From: Streptomyces griseus
Lineage (GTDB): Bacteria; Actinomycetota; Actinomycetes; Streptomycetales; Streptomycetaceae
DNA: 64,000 nucleotides
Assembly: GCF_001715295.1 (NCBI RefSeq)
Contig: NZ_MDKB01000005.1
Coordinates: 373,645 to 437,644 of the forward strand
Direction of reading: 5' to 3'
Shown one piece after another: positions 1 through 8,184 of the stretch. Every line of letters begins with the position of its first letter. Within the stretch, counting starts at the first letter, position 1. The notes under the pieces are model-generated. The model searched no databases. It was not told the origin of the DNA and worked only from the letters and a program-made list of their open reading frames with translations. A program made the translations under genes and the position numbers.

Positions 1-71
1 ACGGGGGTCTCCGCTTCCTCGGGGCGCGACGGCGGGCAGGGTGGGTCGTCCGGAACACGCCGGACCACCGC

Positions 72-146
72 TTCGTACGAGATTCATCGTACTACGAGAA
101 TCACCGTACTACGGCGGTCCTCGAATTACGAAGCCTCTCGTACGAA
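72..146. promoter_or_regulatory. Cluster of CGTA/TACG palindromes, possible TetR-type operator region
   Basis: The 10-mer at 72-81 (ttcgtacgag) is the inverse of the 10-mer at 137-146 (ctcgtacgaa). Between them the 9-mer CGTACTACG occurs at 88-96 and again at 105-113, 17 bp apart start to start. Such clustered short palindromes look like binding sites for a dimeric repressor. They would serve a gene beyond the left edge, because the gene at 171-578 runs toward this region. No regulator gene is visible, so the protein that binds is unknown. Confidence 0.4.
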
Positions 147-170
147 CCCGACGCGGCGGGCCGCCCCGGC

Positions 171-578
171 TCAGCCGCCCCCGGGGCGCCCCCGCCGGCG
201 CAGGCTGATCCCCGCGTCCCCCGCGTACAGCTGACTCCAGCTGCGCCCGCCGCCGGAGCTCCAGGTCACCTGGACGTTCTCCCCGTCCGTCCGGACGGCC
301 TCCACCGTCATGAAGCGGTCCGCGTCCCGCACGTCACCGGGCTCCAGATCGCGCGCCTGGACCGTGACGGGCTCCGCCGTGCCGGCGCTCTCCGCCTCGG
401 CGGCCGCCCGGAGAAGCGCGGCGGCGAGTTCTCTGGCCGCGGCCGGGGAGCAGGACCAGGCGGCACGGACCGACGGGCCCTCGACCAGGATGCCGACCCC
501 GGGCGCCCCCTCCGCCGGGGCGGGGACCACCTCCAGCGTCCCGCCACTCCCCTCGGTGTCCTGGAACCCGATACCCAT
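171..578 (-). CDS. Conserved hypothetical protein, 135 aa
   Basis: I do not recognise the family. The start is the ATG at 578 (MGIGFQDTEG). A longer reading in the same frame upstream is Arg/Pro-rich and looks like noise. The protein has an N-terminal beta-rich half (residues 1-45), an Ala-rich helix (about 45-65) and a C-terminal segment with ESAGTAEPVTVQARDLEPGD and VQVTWSSGGGRSW that could form a small beta-barrel. It has no signal peptide or membrane segment. It lies about 290 bp downstream of the GH3 gene on the same strand, too far to assume an operon. A cytosolic regulatory or structural role is only a guess. Confidence 0.55.
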   Translation of the reverse strand: MGIGFQDTEGSGGTLEVVPAPAEGAPGVGILVEGPSVRAAWSCSPAAARELAAALLRAAAEAESAGTAEPVTVQARDLEPGDVRDADRFMTVEAVRTDGENVQVTWSSGGGRSWSQLYAGDAGISLRRRGRPGGG

Positions 579-833
579 CCCGCGCCTCCTCGTACTGCCG
601 TCCCGCTCCGGCTCGGCCGAGCCGGAGGCCTTCCGGCGGGCCCAGAGGGCTGGGCTTGAGGCCGCCGGGGTCCACCACGGGGTGCTGCGACACCACCATG
701 GGGTCGGCCCTCCGGAATTCCAGCACATGCGCCCCCGGGGCGGCCGACGCGCTGCACGTGACGGGCCGGTTCGGGTTGCGGGGACGCGTCCGGGGAGTCC
801 ATCGGTACGGAGAAGGGCGACGCGCCCGGCCTT

Positions 834-844
834 CGAAAGTTTCG
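834..844. promoter_or_regulatory. CGAA-N3-TTCG inverted repeat
   Basis: CGAAAGTTTCG is a perfect 4+4 inverted repeat with a 3-nt centre. The same architecture (CGAATGTTTCG) occurs at 6490-6500 in the promoter region between the binding-protein gene and the LacI regulator. Here it sits just past the end of the GH3 gene and 256 bp ahead of the gene at 171-578, so it may be a second site for the same regulator. A chance match is possible. Confidence 0.35.
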
Positions 845-867
845 ACCCCCTCCCCGCATTCCCGCCG

Positions 868-3303
868 TTACGCGGACCCCTCCGCCTCGGCGGGTACCGG
901 CTCCACGGAAGTCGTGCAGACCATCTGGCGCCGGTGGTCCACCGCGCGCTCCGGCCCGACCAGCCGCAGCCGCACCGTGTGCCGGACGTCCGCGGGGTCG
1001 CTGGAGGACGCGAAGCGTAGTTCCAGCTCACCCGGTTCGACGATCCGGTGTCCGCCGGCCCCGGTGAACGACACCAGGTCGGCGTGGAAGCGGAAGCGCA
1101 CCCGGCGGGCCTCCCCTGCCGCGAGCGGCACGCGTGCGTAGCCGATGAGCCGGGATTCCGGGCGCGTGGTCTGGGCGACGGGGTCGTGGACGTAGAGCTG
1201 GACCACCTCGGCCCCGTCCCGGTCACCGGTGTTGCGGACCGTCAGGTCCAGGTCCGTGGCGCCGTCCGTGGGCAGCTCCGTGGGCACCTCGGGGCCGGGC
1301 TCCCAGGTGAAGGAGGTGTACGAGAGCCCGTGACCGAAGGGGTAGAGCGGCGTGGGGTCGAGGTTGCTGACCCCGTTGGCCAGGCCCAGCGGGGGCTGCA
1401 GGTAGGTCCACGGCTGCCCGCCGGGACCGTCGGGGACGCCGATCGGCAGCCGCCCCGAGGGATTGACCCGCCCCGAGAGGACCCCCGCCAGAGCGGAGCC
1501 GCCTTCCTCCCCCGGGAAGAAGGCCTGCACGCAGCCGGCCAGCCGGTCCGCCCGGCCGCCGAGTGCGTACGTACGTCCCGTCAGCAGGACCAGGACGACG
1601 GGGGTGCCCGTCGCGAGCAGCGCGTCGAGGAGCCCGGCCTGGTGACCGGGGAGTGCCAGGTCCGCCGCGTCGCAGCCCTCGCCGGAGGTGCCGCGGCCGA
1701 ACAGCCCGGCCCGGTCGCCGAGTACGGCGACACAGACGTCGGCTCCGGCCGCGAGCGCCGCGGCGCCCTCGATCCCGGAGGCGTCCGGACCGTCCACGTC
1801 GCAGCCCTGCGCGTAGTCGATGCCGGCGCCCGGGAACTCCTCGCGGAGCGCCTCCAGCAGGGTCGGCACGGCGATGCCCATCGGGGATCCGGGGTGCTGG
1901 ACACCGACGTGGCTCGGGAAGGAGTAGCAGCCGAGCATCGCCAGCGGGTCGTCGGCGCGCGGTCCGACGACCGCGATCCGGCCGGTGCCCCTCAGCGGCA
2001 GGGCCCCCTCGGGGTTGGCCAGCAGGACGCAGGACCGCTCGGCGAGCAGGCGGGCCAGAGCACGGTTCCGCGGCGGGTCGAGGTCCACCGTTCCGCGCGC
2101 GTCCTCCGGTTCCCGGCCCTCCAGGACGGCCGGACGGACGGTGAGGTCCGGGTCGAGCAGGCCGAGTTCGCACTTCTGGAGCAGGACGCGGTACAGGGCG
2201 CGGTCCACCAGTTCCTCGGGGACGGCTCCGTCGCGTACGGCGGCGACCAACGCGTCACCGTAGCTGCGCACGGTGGGCAGTTCCACGTCGACACCGGCCG
2301 TGAGGGCCAGCCGGGCCGCGTCCGGACGGTCGGACGCGATCCTGTGCAGGGTCTCCAGGAAGCCGATACCGAAGTAGTCGGCGACCACCGTTCCGGTGAA
2401 TCCCCAGGTGTCCCTGAGGAGTCCGGTGAGCAGAGCCGGGTCGGCGGCCACCGGGACCCCGTCGATCTCGGCGTACGAGTGCATCACCGACCGGGCGCCG
2501 CCCTCGCGGATCGCCATCTCGAACGGCGGCAGGATCACGTCGGCCATCTCCCGGCCGCCGGCCCTGACCGGGGCGAGGTTGCGCGCGCCGGCCGAGGCGG
2601 AGTACCCGGCGAAGTGCTTGAGCGTGGCGACGATTCCGGAGGACTCCAGGCCCCGGACGTACGCCGTGGCGATGGTCGCGACCAGGTAGGGGTCCTCGCC
2701 GATGGTCTCCTCCACGCGACCCCAGCGCAGGTCCCGTACGACGTCCAGGACGGGGGCGAGCCCCTGGTGGACGCCGACCGACCGCATGTCCTCGCCGATC
2801 CGCCCCGCCATCTCGGCGACCAGCTCCGGGTCCCAGGCCGCGCCCCAGGCCAGCGGGACGGGGTAGGCGGTGGCCCCCCAGGCGGTGAACCCGGCCAGGC
2901 ACTCCTCGTGGGCGACCGCCGGGATGCCGAACCGCCCCGCCGCGACGATCCTGGCCTGGGCCCTGGCCAGCGCGACGGCGCCGACCCCCGGGTCCACCGG
3001 GGCGGTGCCGAACGGCCGGGTGAGCTGACCGAGCCCGCGGGTGCTGAGCTCCTCGAAGTCGACCGGGTCGACCATGTCGTTCTGGTGCGGTGCGACTCCG
3101 TCGCCGTCGGCGTCGGCGCCCACCCAGATGCCGTACAGCTGGGCGGCCTTCTCCTCGAGGGTCATCCGGGCGGCCAGGTCGGCCACGCGTGCCTCGGGGC
3201 TGAGCGAAGGGTCGCGCCACGGACCGTCGACGGCGGGTACCGGTCCGGCTTCACGGGCGTGCGGGGCAGGGGGGATTGCCATGGCGGCAGGGGTTCCTCT
3301 CAT
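868..3303 (-). CDS. bxlA: GH3 beta-xylosidase/beta-glucosidase (BxlA-like), cytoplasmic
   Basis: This is a family 3 glycoside hydrolase that releases single sugars from the non-reducing end of imported beta-linked oligosaccharides. From N to C it has the GH3 barrel (MTLEEKAAQLYG, GRVEETIGEDPYL, ATLKHFAGYSA), the nucleophile Asp in VVADYFGIG, the GH3 C-terminal alpha/beta domain and a fibronectin-III-like tail (NTGDRDGAEVVQLYV). It has no signal peptide, so it acts on imported substrate. It is the last gene of the operon, 31 bp after the second permease. Sequence style (APHQNDM, GQLTRPFGTAPVDP) matches intracellular Streptomyces BxlA. An alternative ATG at 3282 follows an AGAGGA. Xylo- versus cello-oligosaccharide preference is inferred, not shown. 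Confidence 0.88.
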   Translation of the reverse strand: MRGTPAAMAIPPAPHAREAGPVPAVDGPWRDPSLSPEARVADLAARMTLEEKAAQLYGIWVGADADGDGVAPHQNDMVDPVDFEELSTRGLGQLTRPFGTAPVDPGVGAVALARAQARIVAAGRFGIPAVAHEECLAGFTAWGATAYPVPLAWGAAWDPELVAEMAGRIGEDMRSVGVHQGLAPVLDVVRDLRWGRVEETIGEDPYLVATIATAYVRGLESSGIVATLKHFAGYSASAGARNLAPVRAGGREMADVILPPFEMAIREGGARSVMHSYAEIDGVPVAADPALLTGLLRDTWGFTGTVVADYFGIGFLETLHRIASDRPDAARLALTAGVDVELPTVRSYGDALVAAVRDGAVPEELVDRALYRVLLQKCELGLLDPDLTVRPAVLEGREPEDARGTVDLDPPRNRALARLLAERSCVLLANPEGALPLRGTGRIAVVGPRADDPLAMLGCYSFPSHVGVQHPGSPMGIAVPTLLEALREEFPGAGIDYAQGCDVDGPDASGIEGAAALAAGADVCVAVLGDRAGLFGRGTSGEGCDAADLALPGHQAGLLDALLATGTPVVLVLLTGRTYALGGRADRLAGCVQAFFPGEEGGSALAGVLSGRVNPSGRLPIGVPDGPGGQPWTYLQPPLGLANGVSNLDPTPLYPFGHGLSYTSFTWEPGPEVPTELPTDGATDLDLTVRNTGDRDGAEVVQLYVHDPVAQTTRPESRLIGYARVPLAAGEARRVRFRFHADLVSFTGAGGHRIVEPGELELRFASSSDPADVRHTVRLRLVGPERAVDHRRQMVCTTSVEPVPAEAEGSA

Positions 3304-3334
3304 GAGTGCGGTGGTCCGGGGCGGCAGGGGTCTC

Positions 3335-4231
3335 CTATTTGCCGCCCACCCCCATCAGTCCGTCGACGAGCGCCCGCCGGGCCACGAGGTACACGGCGAA
3401 GATGGGTACGACGGAGAGGACGATCGCCGCGAGGACCGCGGGGATGTTCACTCCGAACTGGGTCATGAAGGTGAACAGCCCCAGTGTCAGGACGCGGTTC
3501 TCCTCCGACTGCGTGAGGATCAGGGGGAACAGGAAGCCGTTCCAGGCCTGAAGGGCGGAGAAGATCGCCACGGTGCTGATGCCGCCCTTGGAGAGCGGGA
3601 CGGCCAGCTGCCAGAGCATCCGCAGGGGCGAGGCGCCGTCCAGCGCCATCGCCTCGTACATCTCCTCGGAGACGTCGCGCATCGTGCCGCTGAGCACCAG
3701 GACGGCGACGGGCATCGCGAAGGCGGCGGTGGGCAGGATGATCGCCCACAGGCTGTCGTAGAGACCCATCTTGCCGATGAGCAGGTACAGGGGAACGATC
3801 ACCGCCTGCGCCGGGATCGCGACACCGAGCAGGAAGGTCCGGAAGGCGAGCGAGGAGAGCCGGCTGCGGGTGCGCACGGCCACGTAGGCCACCGGGACGG
3901 AGAGGACGAGGACGAGGACGACCGTGGCCACCGCGACGACCGCGGTGTTGCCGAGCAGCGAGAGGAAGCCGCTGTCCAGCACGGTGGTGTAGTTGTCGAG
4001 CGTCGGGTCCGTCGGGAATGCCAGCGGATCGCCGTTCAGCGCCTCGTCCTGGTGCATGAGGGACGAGGAGAGCAGCGTGTAGAGCGGTACGAGGACGATG
4101 ACGAGCCAGATCAGCGAGCCGATACCGGCCACCGGGTTGCCCGTTCCGCGCCGGGGGCGGGGCACGCTCCTCATACGCCGCGGGACGGACGAGGTGCGCT
4201 GCGGTGCGGCGGGTCGGGTGTCGATGGACAT
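3335..4231 (-). CDS. bxlG: ABC sugar transporter permease, MalG type (BxlG-like)
   Basis: Inner-membrane permease of a CUT1-type oligosaccharide importer, 298 aa with six predicted membrane segments. The first is IGSLIWLVIVLVPLYTLLSS. The EAA loop that docks the ATPase is EEMYEAMALDGASPLRMLW in the second half. A basic N-terminus (RRMRSVPRPRRG) fits an inside start. Its start lies 4 bp after the stop of the first permease, so the two are translated together. No ATPase gene is present in the operon. In Streptomyces the shared ATPase MsiK, encoded elsewhere, normally energises such importers; that is family knowledge, not seen here. Confidence 0.9.
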   Translation of the reverse strand: MSIDTRPAAPQRTSSVPRRMRSVPRPRRGTGNPVAGIGSLIWLVIVLVPLYTLLSSSLMHQDEALNGDPLAFPTDPTLDNYTTVLDSGFLSLLGNTAVVAVATVVLVLVLSVPVAYVAVRTRSRLSSLAFRTFLLGVAIPAQAVIVPLYLLIGKMGLYDSLWAIILPTAAFAMPVAVLVLSGTMRDVSEEMYEAMALDGASPLRMLWQLAVPLSKGGISTVAIFSALQAWNGFLFPLILTQSEENRVLTLGLFTFMTQFGVNIPAVLAAIVLSVVPIFAVYLVARRALVDGLMGVGGK

Positions 4232-4235
4232 GCCG

Positions 4236-5165
4236 TCACATACCTTCCCGGGTGGACCGCATGGAACCGAAGCCGCTGAAGCGGACCAGCAGCAGCGACA
4301 GACCGGTGGCCACGACGACGAGGGCCGTGGCGATGGCCGCCGCGTAGCCGAGGTCGTAGGTCTGGAAGCCGGTCCGGTACATCAGGTAGGGCAGAATCGT
4401 GGTGTCCGTGCCGGGACCGCCCTTGGTCATGATGAGCACGGTGTCGAAGTAGGTCAGCGATCCGACGATCATCAGGACCGACGAGGTCGTCATGGTGTGG
4501 CGGAGCTGCGGCAGTGTGATGTGGAAGAACTGCCGGATCATGCCCGCGCCGTCGATGGACGCCGCCTGGTAGAGGACTTCGGGGATCTGCCGGGCGCCGC
4601 CCTGGTAGATCAGCGTGTGGAAGGGCATGAACTGCCAGCCGCCCACGAACGCCACGACGAGCAGCGCCCCGGTGGACGAGCCCATGACGTTCGGGTCGAC
4701 GCCGATCCAGGGCCCGATCTCCTTGACGACACCGAAGTTGGGGTCCAGCAGGGCGTGGAAGAGCACGGCGATCGCGGTGGTGGACAGCAGCAGCGGGATG
4801 AAGAAGACCGCCGACAGCACGGCCCGGCTGCGCTGACGGCCCGCCGCCCAGACGCCCAGCAGGAGGGCGACCGGGGTCTGGAAGGCCCAGCTGATGGTCG
4901 TGAGCAGGAGGGTCAGCCAGGCGGCCTGGCCGAATTCGGAGTCCTTGAACAGCCGGGTCCAGTTGTCGAGACCCGTCAGGGCCGGGGAGTCGAGCCCGTC
5001 CCACGTGGTGAAGGAGAGGTAGACGGCGATCGCCAGGGGGACGATCGCGAAGAGGGCGAAGAACAGGATGCCGGGCACGGCCCAGCCGACCGGGGGGCGG
5101 CCGACGCTGCCGACGGCCGCCTTCCTGTCTCCGCCGCGCTCGGCATGCGGAGTGTGGACTGACAT
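4236..5165 (-). CDS. bxlF: ABC sugar transporter permease, MalF type (BxlF-like)
   Basis: Partner permease, 309 aa from the ATG at 5165 (MSVHTPHAERGG). That start is 2 bp past the TAG stop of the binding-protein gene, which fits translational coupling and excludes the longer in-frame reading overlapping that gene. First membrane segment: VGWAVPGILFFALFAIVPLAIAVYL. The EAA loop is EVLYQAASIDGAGMIRQFFH. It forms the heterodimeric channel with the downstream MalG-type protein and receives sugar from the lipoprotein encoded just upstream. Confidence 0.9.
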   Translation of the reverse strand: MSVHTPHAERGGDRKAAVGSVGRPPVGWAVPGILFFALFAIVPLAIAVYLSFTTWDGLDSPALTGLDNWTRLFKDSEFGQAAWLTLLLTTISWAFQTPVALLLGVWAAGRQRSRAVLSAVFFIPLLLSTTAIAVLFHALLDPNFGVVKEIGPWIGVDPNVMGSSTGALLVVAFVGGWQFMPFHTLIYQGGARQIPEVLYQAASIDGAGMIRQFFHITLPQLRHTMTTSSVLMIVGSLTYFDTVLIMTKGGPGTDTTILPYLMYRTGFQTYDLGYAAAIATALVVVATGLSLLLVRFSGFGSMRSTREGM

Positions 5166-5167
5166 CG

Positions 5168-6475
5168 CTACTTGGCGGCCTTCATCGCTTCGACGAACTG
5201 CTCGGGCGTGCTCTTGCCCGCGAACAGCTTGCTGATCTCGGTGAGCAGGGGGGTGGCGTACCGGGACTCCAGCGCCTGGTCCCACGAGAGGGTGAAGCTC
5301 GGGGCCTTCTGCACCATCTCGTACTGGTCGTTCGCGAACGCGGGGTTGGGTGAGGTGCTCAGCATCGAGGCGGCGTCGGAGGTGGTGGGGATGTCACCGT
5401 TGTCGACGAGCGCCTTGGAGTAGCTCTCGGAGGCCATCGTCCTCAGGAACGCGAGGGCGGCGTCCTTGTGCTTGGTGCGGGCGTTGACGGACCAGTAGTT
5501 GGTGGGGTTGCCCACCACGTTCGCCGGGTCGCCGACGCCTCCGGCCACGGTCGGGAAGGCGGTCCATCCGAGGTCCTTCGCGGCGAACTCGGGTGCCTTG
5601 CCCAGCTGGGTGGAGTACTCCCACGAGCCCATGAGGTGCATCGCGGCCTTGCCCTTGTTCAGCAGGGTCGGGGCTCCGCCGTTGCCGTAGTCGACCGAGT
5701 TGAAGTTCTTGCCGAAGGCGCCGTCGTCGATCAGCTGCTCGACCGTCCGGGCCGTCTTGAGCACCGCGGGGTCGCCCCAGCCGTCGGTGTCACCGTTCTG
5801 GATCCTCCGGAAGACCTCGGGCCCGCCGATGCGGTCCAGCAGGTACTCCATCCACATCAGCTCGGGCCACTTGTCGGAGCCACCGAGGGCGAAGGGGGTG
5901 ATGCCCGCGTTCTTGAAGGTGGTGATGGCCTTCTGCAGGTCCTCCCAGGTCTTGGGCGGCTCGATCTTGTGCTCGGTGAAGAGGGCCTTGTTGTAGAAGA
6001 GCATCACGGGCTGCATGCCGCGCATCGGCACCCCGTAGATCTTTCCGTCGAGGCCGCCCGCGGTCATGACCGACGGCAGGAAGCCGTCCTTGAGGGCCGG
6101 GTCCTCGTTGACCGTCGAGGTCAGGTCCAGGAGGTCGTCGGAGTCGACGTACGGCTTGATCGAGCCGCCGCCCCAGTTGAAGAAGATGTCCGGGGCGCCG
6201 GGGGATCCCATGGCGCTGCGCAGCTTGTTCACGTAGTCGGTGCCGGGGACCGACACCAGCTTCACCTTGACGTCGGACGTCTTGTTGAACGTGTCCACCG
6301 CCGCCTGCTGCACCTTGACCGCGTCGTCGCCGTAGACGTAAGCGGTGAGGGTGCCGTCGCCCGACCCGCCGGCTCCGGAGCCGCAGCCCGCCAGGATCCC
6401 GGCCAGGGCCAGCGCGGCACCCGCCGCGGCCCATCTCGTCGTACGTGTGCCCTGACTGAAAATACCCGACCGCAT
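5168..6475 (-). CDS. bxlE: Extracellular sugar-binding lipoprotein of ABC importer (BxlE-like)
   Basis: Family 1 solute-binding protein, 435 aa, membrane-anchored by a lipid. The N-terminus has a basic patch (RTTRW), a hydrophobic core and the lipobox LAGC at about residues 28-31. The mature domain has the usual sugar-binding features: DIFFNWGGGSIKPYVDS, GVPMRGMQPVMLFYNKALF, LMGSWEYSTQL. It is first in the operon binding protein-permease-permease-GH3, and its promoter region (6476-6624) is shared with the divergent LacI gene. Substrate by context: xylo-oligosaccharides or related beta-linked oligomers. Confidence 0.9.
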   Translation of the reverse strand: MRSGIFSQGTRTTRWAAAGAALALAGILAGCGSGAGGSGDGTLTAYVYGDDAVKVQQAAVDTFNKTSDVKVKLVSVPGTDYVNKLRSAMGSPGAPDIFFNWGGGSIKPYVDSDDLLDLTSTVNEDPALKDGFLPSVMTAGGLDGKIYGVPMRGMQPVMLFYNKALFTEHKIEPPKTWEDLQKAITTFKNAGITPFALGGSDKWPELMWMEYLLDRIGGPEVFRRIQNGDTDGWGDPAVLKTARTVEQLIDDGAFGKNFNSVDYGNGGAPTLLNKGKAAMHLMGSWEYSTQLGKAPEFAAKDLGWTAFPTVAGGVGDPANVVGNPTNYWSVNARTKHKDAALAFLRTMASESYSKALVDNGDIPTTSDAASMLSTSPNPAFANDQYEMVQKAPSFTLSWDQALESRYATPLLTEISKLFAGKSTPEQFVEAMKAAK

Positions 6476-6489
6476 GACCGCACCTCAAT

Positions 6490-6514
6490 CGAATGTTTCG
6501 GCGTGCCTTTCGAA
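6490..6514. promoter_or_regulatory. Operator candidates for the LacI regulator between bxlE and lacI-type gene
   Basis: CGAATGTTTCG (6490-6500) is an inverted repeat CGAA-N3-TTCG. Seventeen bases on, TTTCGAATGTTGCCGG repeats the core and contains the palindrome TTCGAA at 6509-6514. Two copies of the string tcgaatgtt lie 21 bp apart, which puts them on the same helical face. The site is 15 bp upstream of the binding-protein start, where a bound LacI-type repressor would block it. Confidence 0.55.
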
Positions 6515-6624
6515 TGTTGCCGGAACCGTACGGTCGTGTTTCGGGACCGTCAAGAGGGCGGGAGCAAGGATTTACGATCCTGCGCACGCGCCTGTGCGAG
6601 GCGCCGGGAGGCTACGATTCATGC

Positions 6625-7683
6625 ATGAGCCCCGCAAAGGTCCAGCCCCAACCGGAGAAGGTGTCCGTCGGCGAGACGTCGGAGAGCACCGCCACGCTGG
6701 CAGAGATCGCCCGAGCGGCCGGAGTTTCGGCTCCGACAGTTTCGAAAGTGCTGAACGGGCGTGCCGACGTCGCCCCGGGCACGCGCTCGAAGGTGGAGGA
6801 GCTGCTGCTGCTGCACGGCTACCGCCGCAGGCGCGGTGCCTCCCAGCAGTCCCAGCTGATCGACCTGGTCTTCCACGAGCTGGACAGCGCCTGGGCGATG
6901 GAGGTCGTCCGGGGTGTCGAGAACGTCGCCCGGGAGGAGGGGCTCAGCCTGGTGCTCTCGGAGAGCGCCGGCCGGCTCACCCCGGGGCAGACGTGGGTGG
7001 ACGGCGTCCTGGCGCGCCGCCCCGCCGGGGTCATCCTGGTGCTGTCGGACCTCGACGCGGGTCAGCGCGCCCAGTTGAACAGCCGTTCCATCCCGTTCGT
7101 CGTGGTCGATCCGGCCGGTGACCCGGGCGACGACATCCCGTCGGTCGGAGCGGCCAACTGGCAGGGCGGCCTGGCCGCCACCCGCCACCTGACGGGTCTG
7201 GGCCACCGGCGGATCGGCATCATCGGCGGACCGGCGCGGATGATGTGCAGCCGCGCACGCCTCGACGGTTACCGCGCCGCCCTGGAGACCTCGGGCCTGC
7301 CGATGGACGCCGATCTCGTCCGGGAGGGCGAGTTCAACCACGAGGACGGTTACACGGCGGCCCTGGAGCTGCTGCACCTGCCGCAACCGCCCACCGCGAT
7401 CTTCGCAGGCAACGACCTCCAGGCGCTGGGCGTGTACGAGGCGGCGCGCGAACTGGGGCTGCGGATCCCGGAGGACCTCAGCGTCGTCGGGTTCGACGAC
7501 CTGCCGCTGACCCGCTGGATCGGCCCGCCGCTCACGACGGTGCGGCAGCCGCTCATCGAGATGGCGGAGACGGCCGCACGCCTGGTCCTCGACCTCGGCA
7601 GAGGGCGACAGCCCGCGACGACCCGGGTCGACCTGGCGACGAGCCTGGTGGTCCGCAGCAGCACGGCACCGCCGGCGCGCTGA
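6625..7683 (+). CDS. bxlR: LacI-family transcriptional regulator (BxlR-like)
   Basis: Local repressor of the divergent sugar-uptake operon. The start chosen is the ATG at 6625 (MSPAKVQPQPEK), 14 bp after GGGAGG; upstream codons in frame lie in the operator region. Residues about 25-75 form the LacI DNA-binding domain (ATLAEIARAAGVSAPTVSKV, LNGRADVAPGTRSKVEELL). The rest is the periplasmic-binding-protein-like effector domain (GGLAATRHLTGLGHRRIGII, PTAIFAGNDLQALGVYE, VVGFDDLPLTRWIGPPLTTV), where the inducing sugar binds. It ends in a run of Arg/Thr/Ala. Which sugar relieves repression is not readable from the sequence. Confidence 0.9.
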   Translation: MSPAKVQPQPEKVSVGETSESTATLAEIARAAGVSAPTVSKVLNGRADVAPGTRSKVEELLLLHGYRRRRGASQQSQLIDLVFHELDSAWAMEVVRGVENVAREEGLSLVLSESAGRLTPGQTWVDGVLARRPAGVILVLSDLDAGQRAQLNSRSIPFVVVDPAGDPGDDIPSVGAANWQGGLAATRHLTGLGHRRIGIIGGPARMMCSRARLDGYRAALETSGLPMDADLVREGEFNHEDGYTAALELLHLPQPPTAIFAGNDLQALGVYEAARELGLRIPEDLSVVGFDDLPLTRWIGPPLTTVRQPLIEMAETAARLVLDLGRGRQPATTRVDLATSLVVRSSTAPPAR

Positions 7684-8184
7684 ACTCCGCGCGGTCCGGC
7701 AGGTGCGGGGCCGGCGGTCGCCGGCACCCGGTGGGGCGCTCGCACCCTCCGCGCGGGCGCGGGTTCCGACGACGCGCCGGTGGGGGCAAGGGCGGGAGGG
7801 TCCGGCAACGGTGCCCCACCGGCTCCGGCGAGACGCTCCGCGTGGGTGCACGCATGCTGACGACACGCCCGTGGGGGCGGAAGCGCTGACGCCTGACCGG
7901 GTGTTCGGCGGCCCGGGGGCCCGTGGCCCGCCACGACCGGACACCCGGCCGGCGGGCAGAGGGGCGGCTCGTCGGCCGGGGCCTGGTGTCCGGCGGCCGG
8001 CCGCCGGAGCGGTGTCCCCTGCCGTCCCGCAGGGCGCGGAACCGCCGGGCGTTCACCGCCGGCGAGCCATGACCTCTGCCTCCGCCCCCGTGACCTGGAC
8101 GGATGCCGGAACTGCGGGCCCTTGTCAGTGGTCGGGTGCAGACTGACCCGTGTCCGGCACAACGGCGTTTCGGGAGGCTCTGTC
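7684..8184. other. Gene-free stretch with an imperfect 41-43 bp direct repeat
   Basis: No reading frame here has credible protein character. The one notable feature is an imperfect direct repeat, 7747-7787 and 7836-7878. Both begin ctccgcg and end with a gacgac-cgcc-gtgggggc core, about 89 bp apart. No terminator with a clear stem was found after the LacI gene. The promoter for the gene at 8185 should lie near 8100-8170. Confidence 0.5.
7747..7878 (+). repeat. Imperfect direct repeat, two copies
   Basis: Copy 1 (7747-7787) and copy 2 (7836-7878) share ctccgcg at the left and a gacgac...cgcc.gtgggggc core at the right, with scattered substitutions and a 2-nt length difference. The copies are in different reading frames, which argues against coding use. 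Confidence 0.4.
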
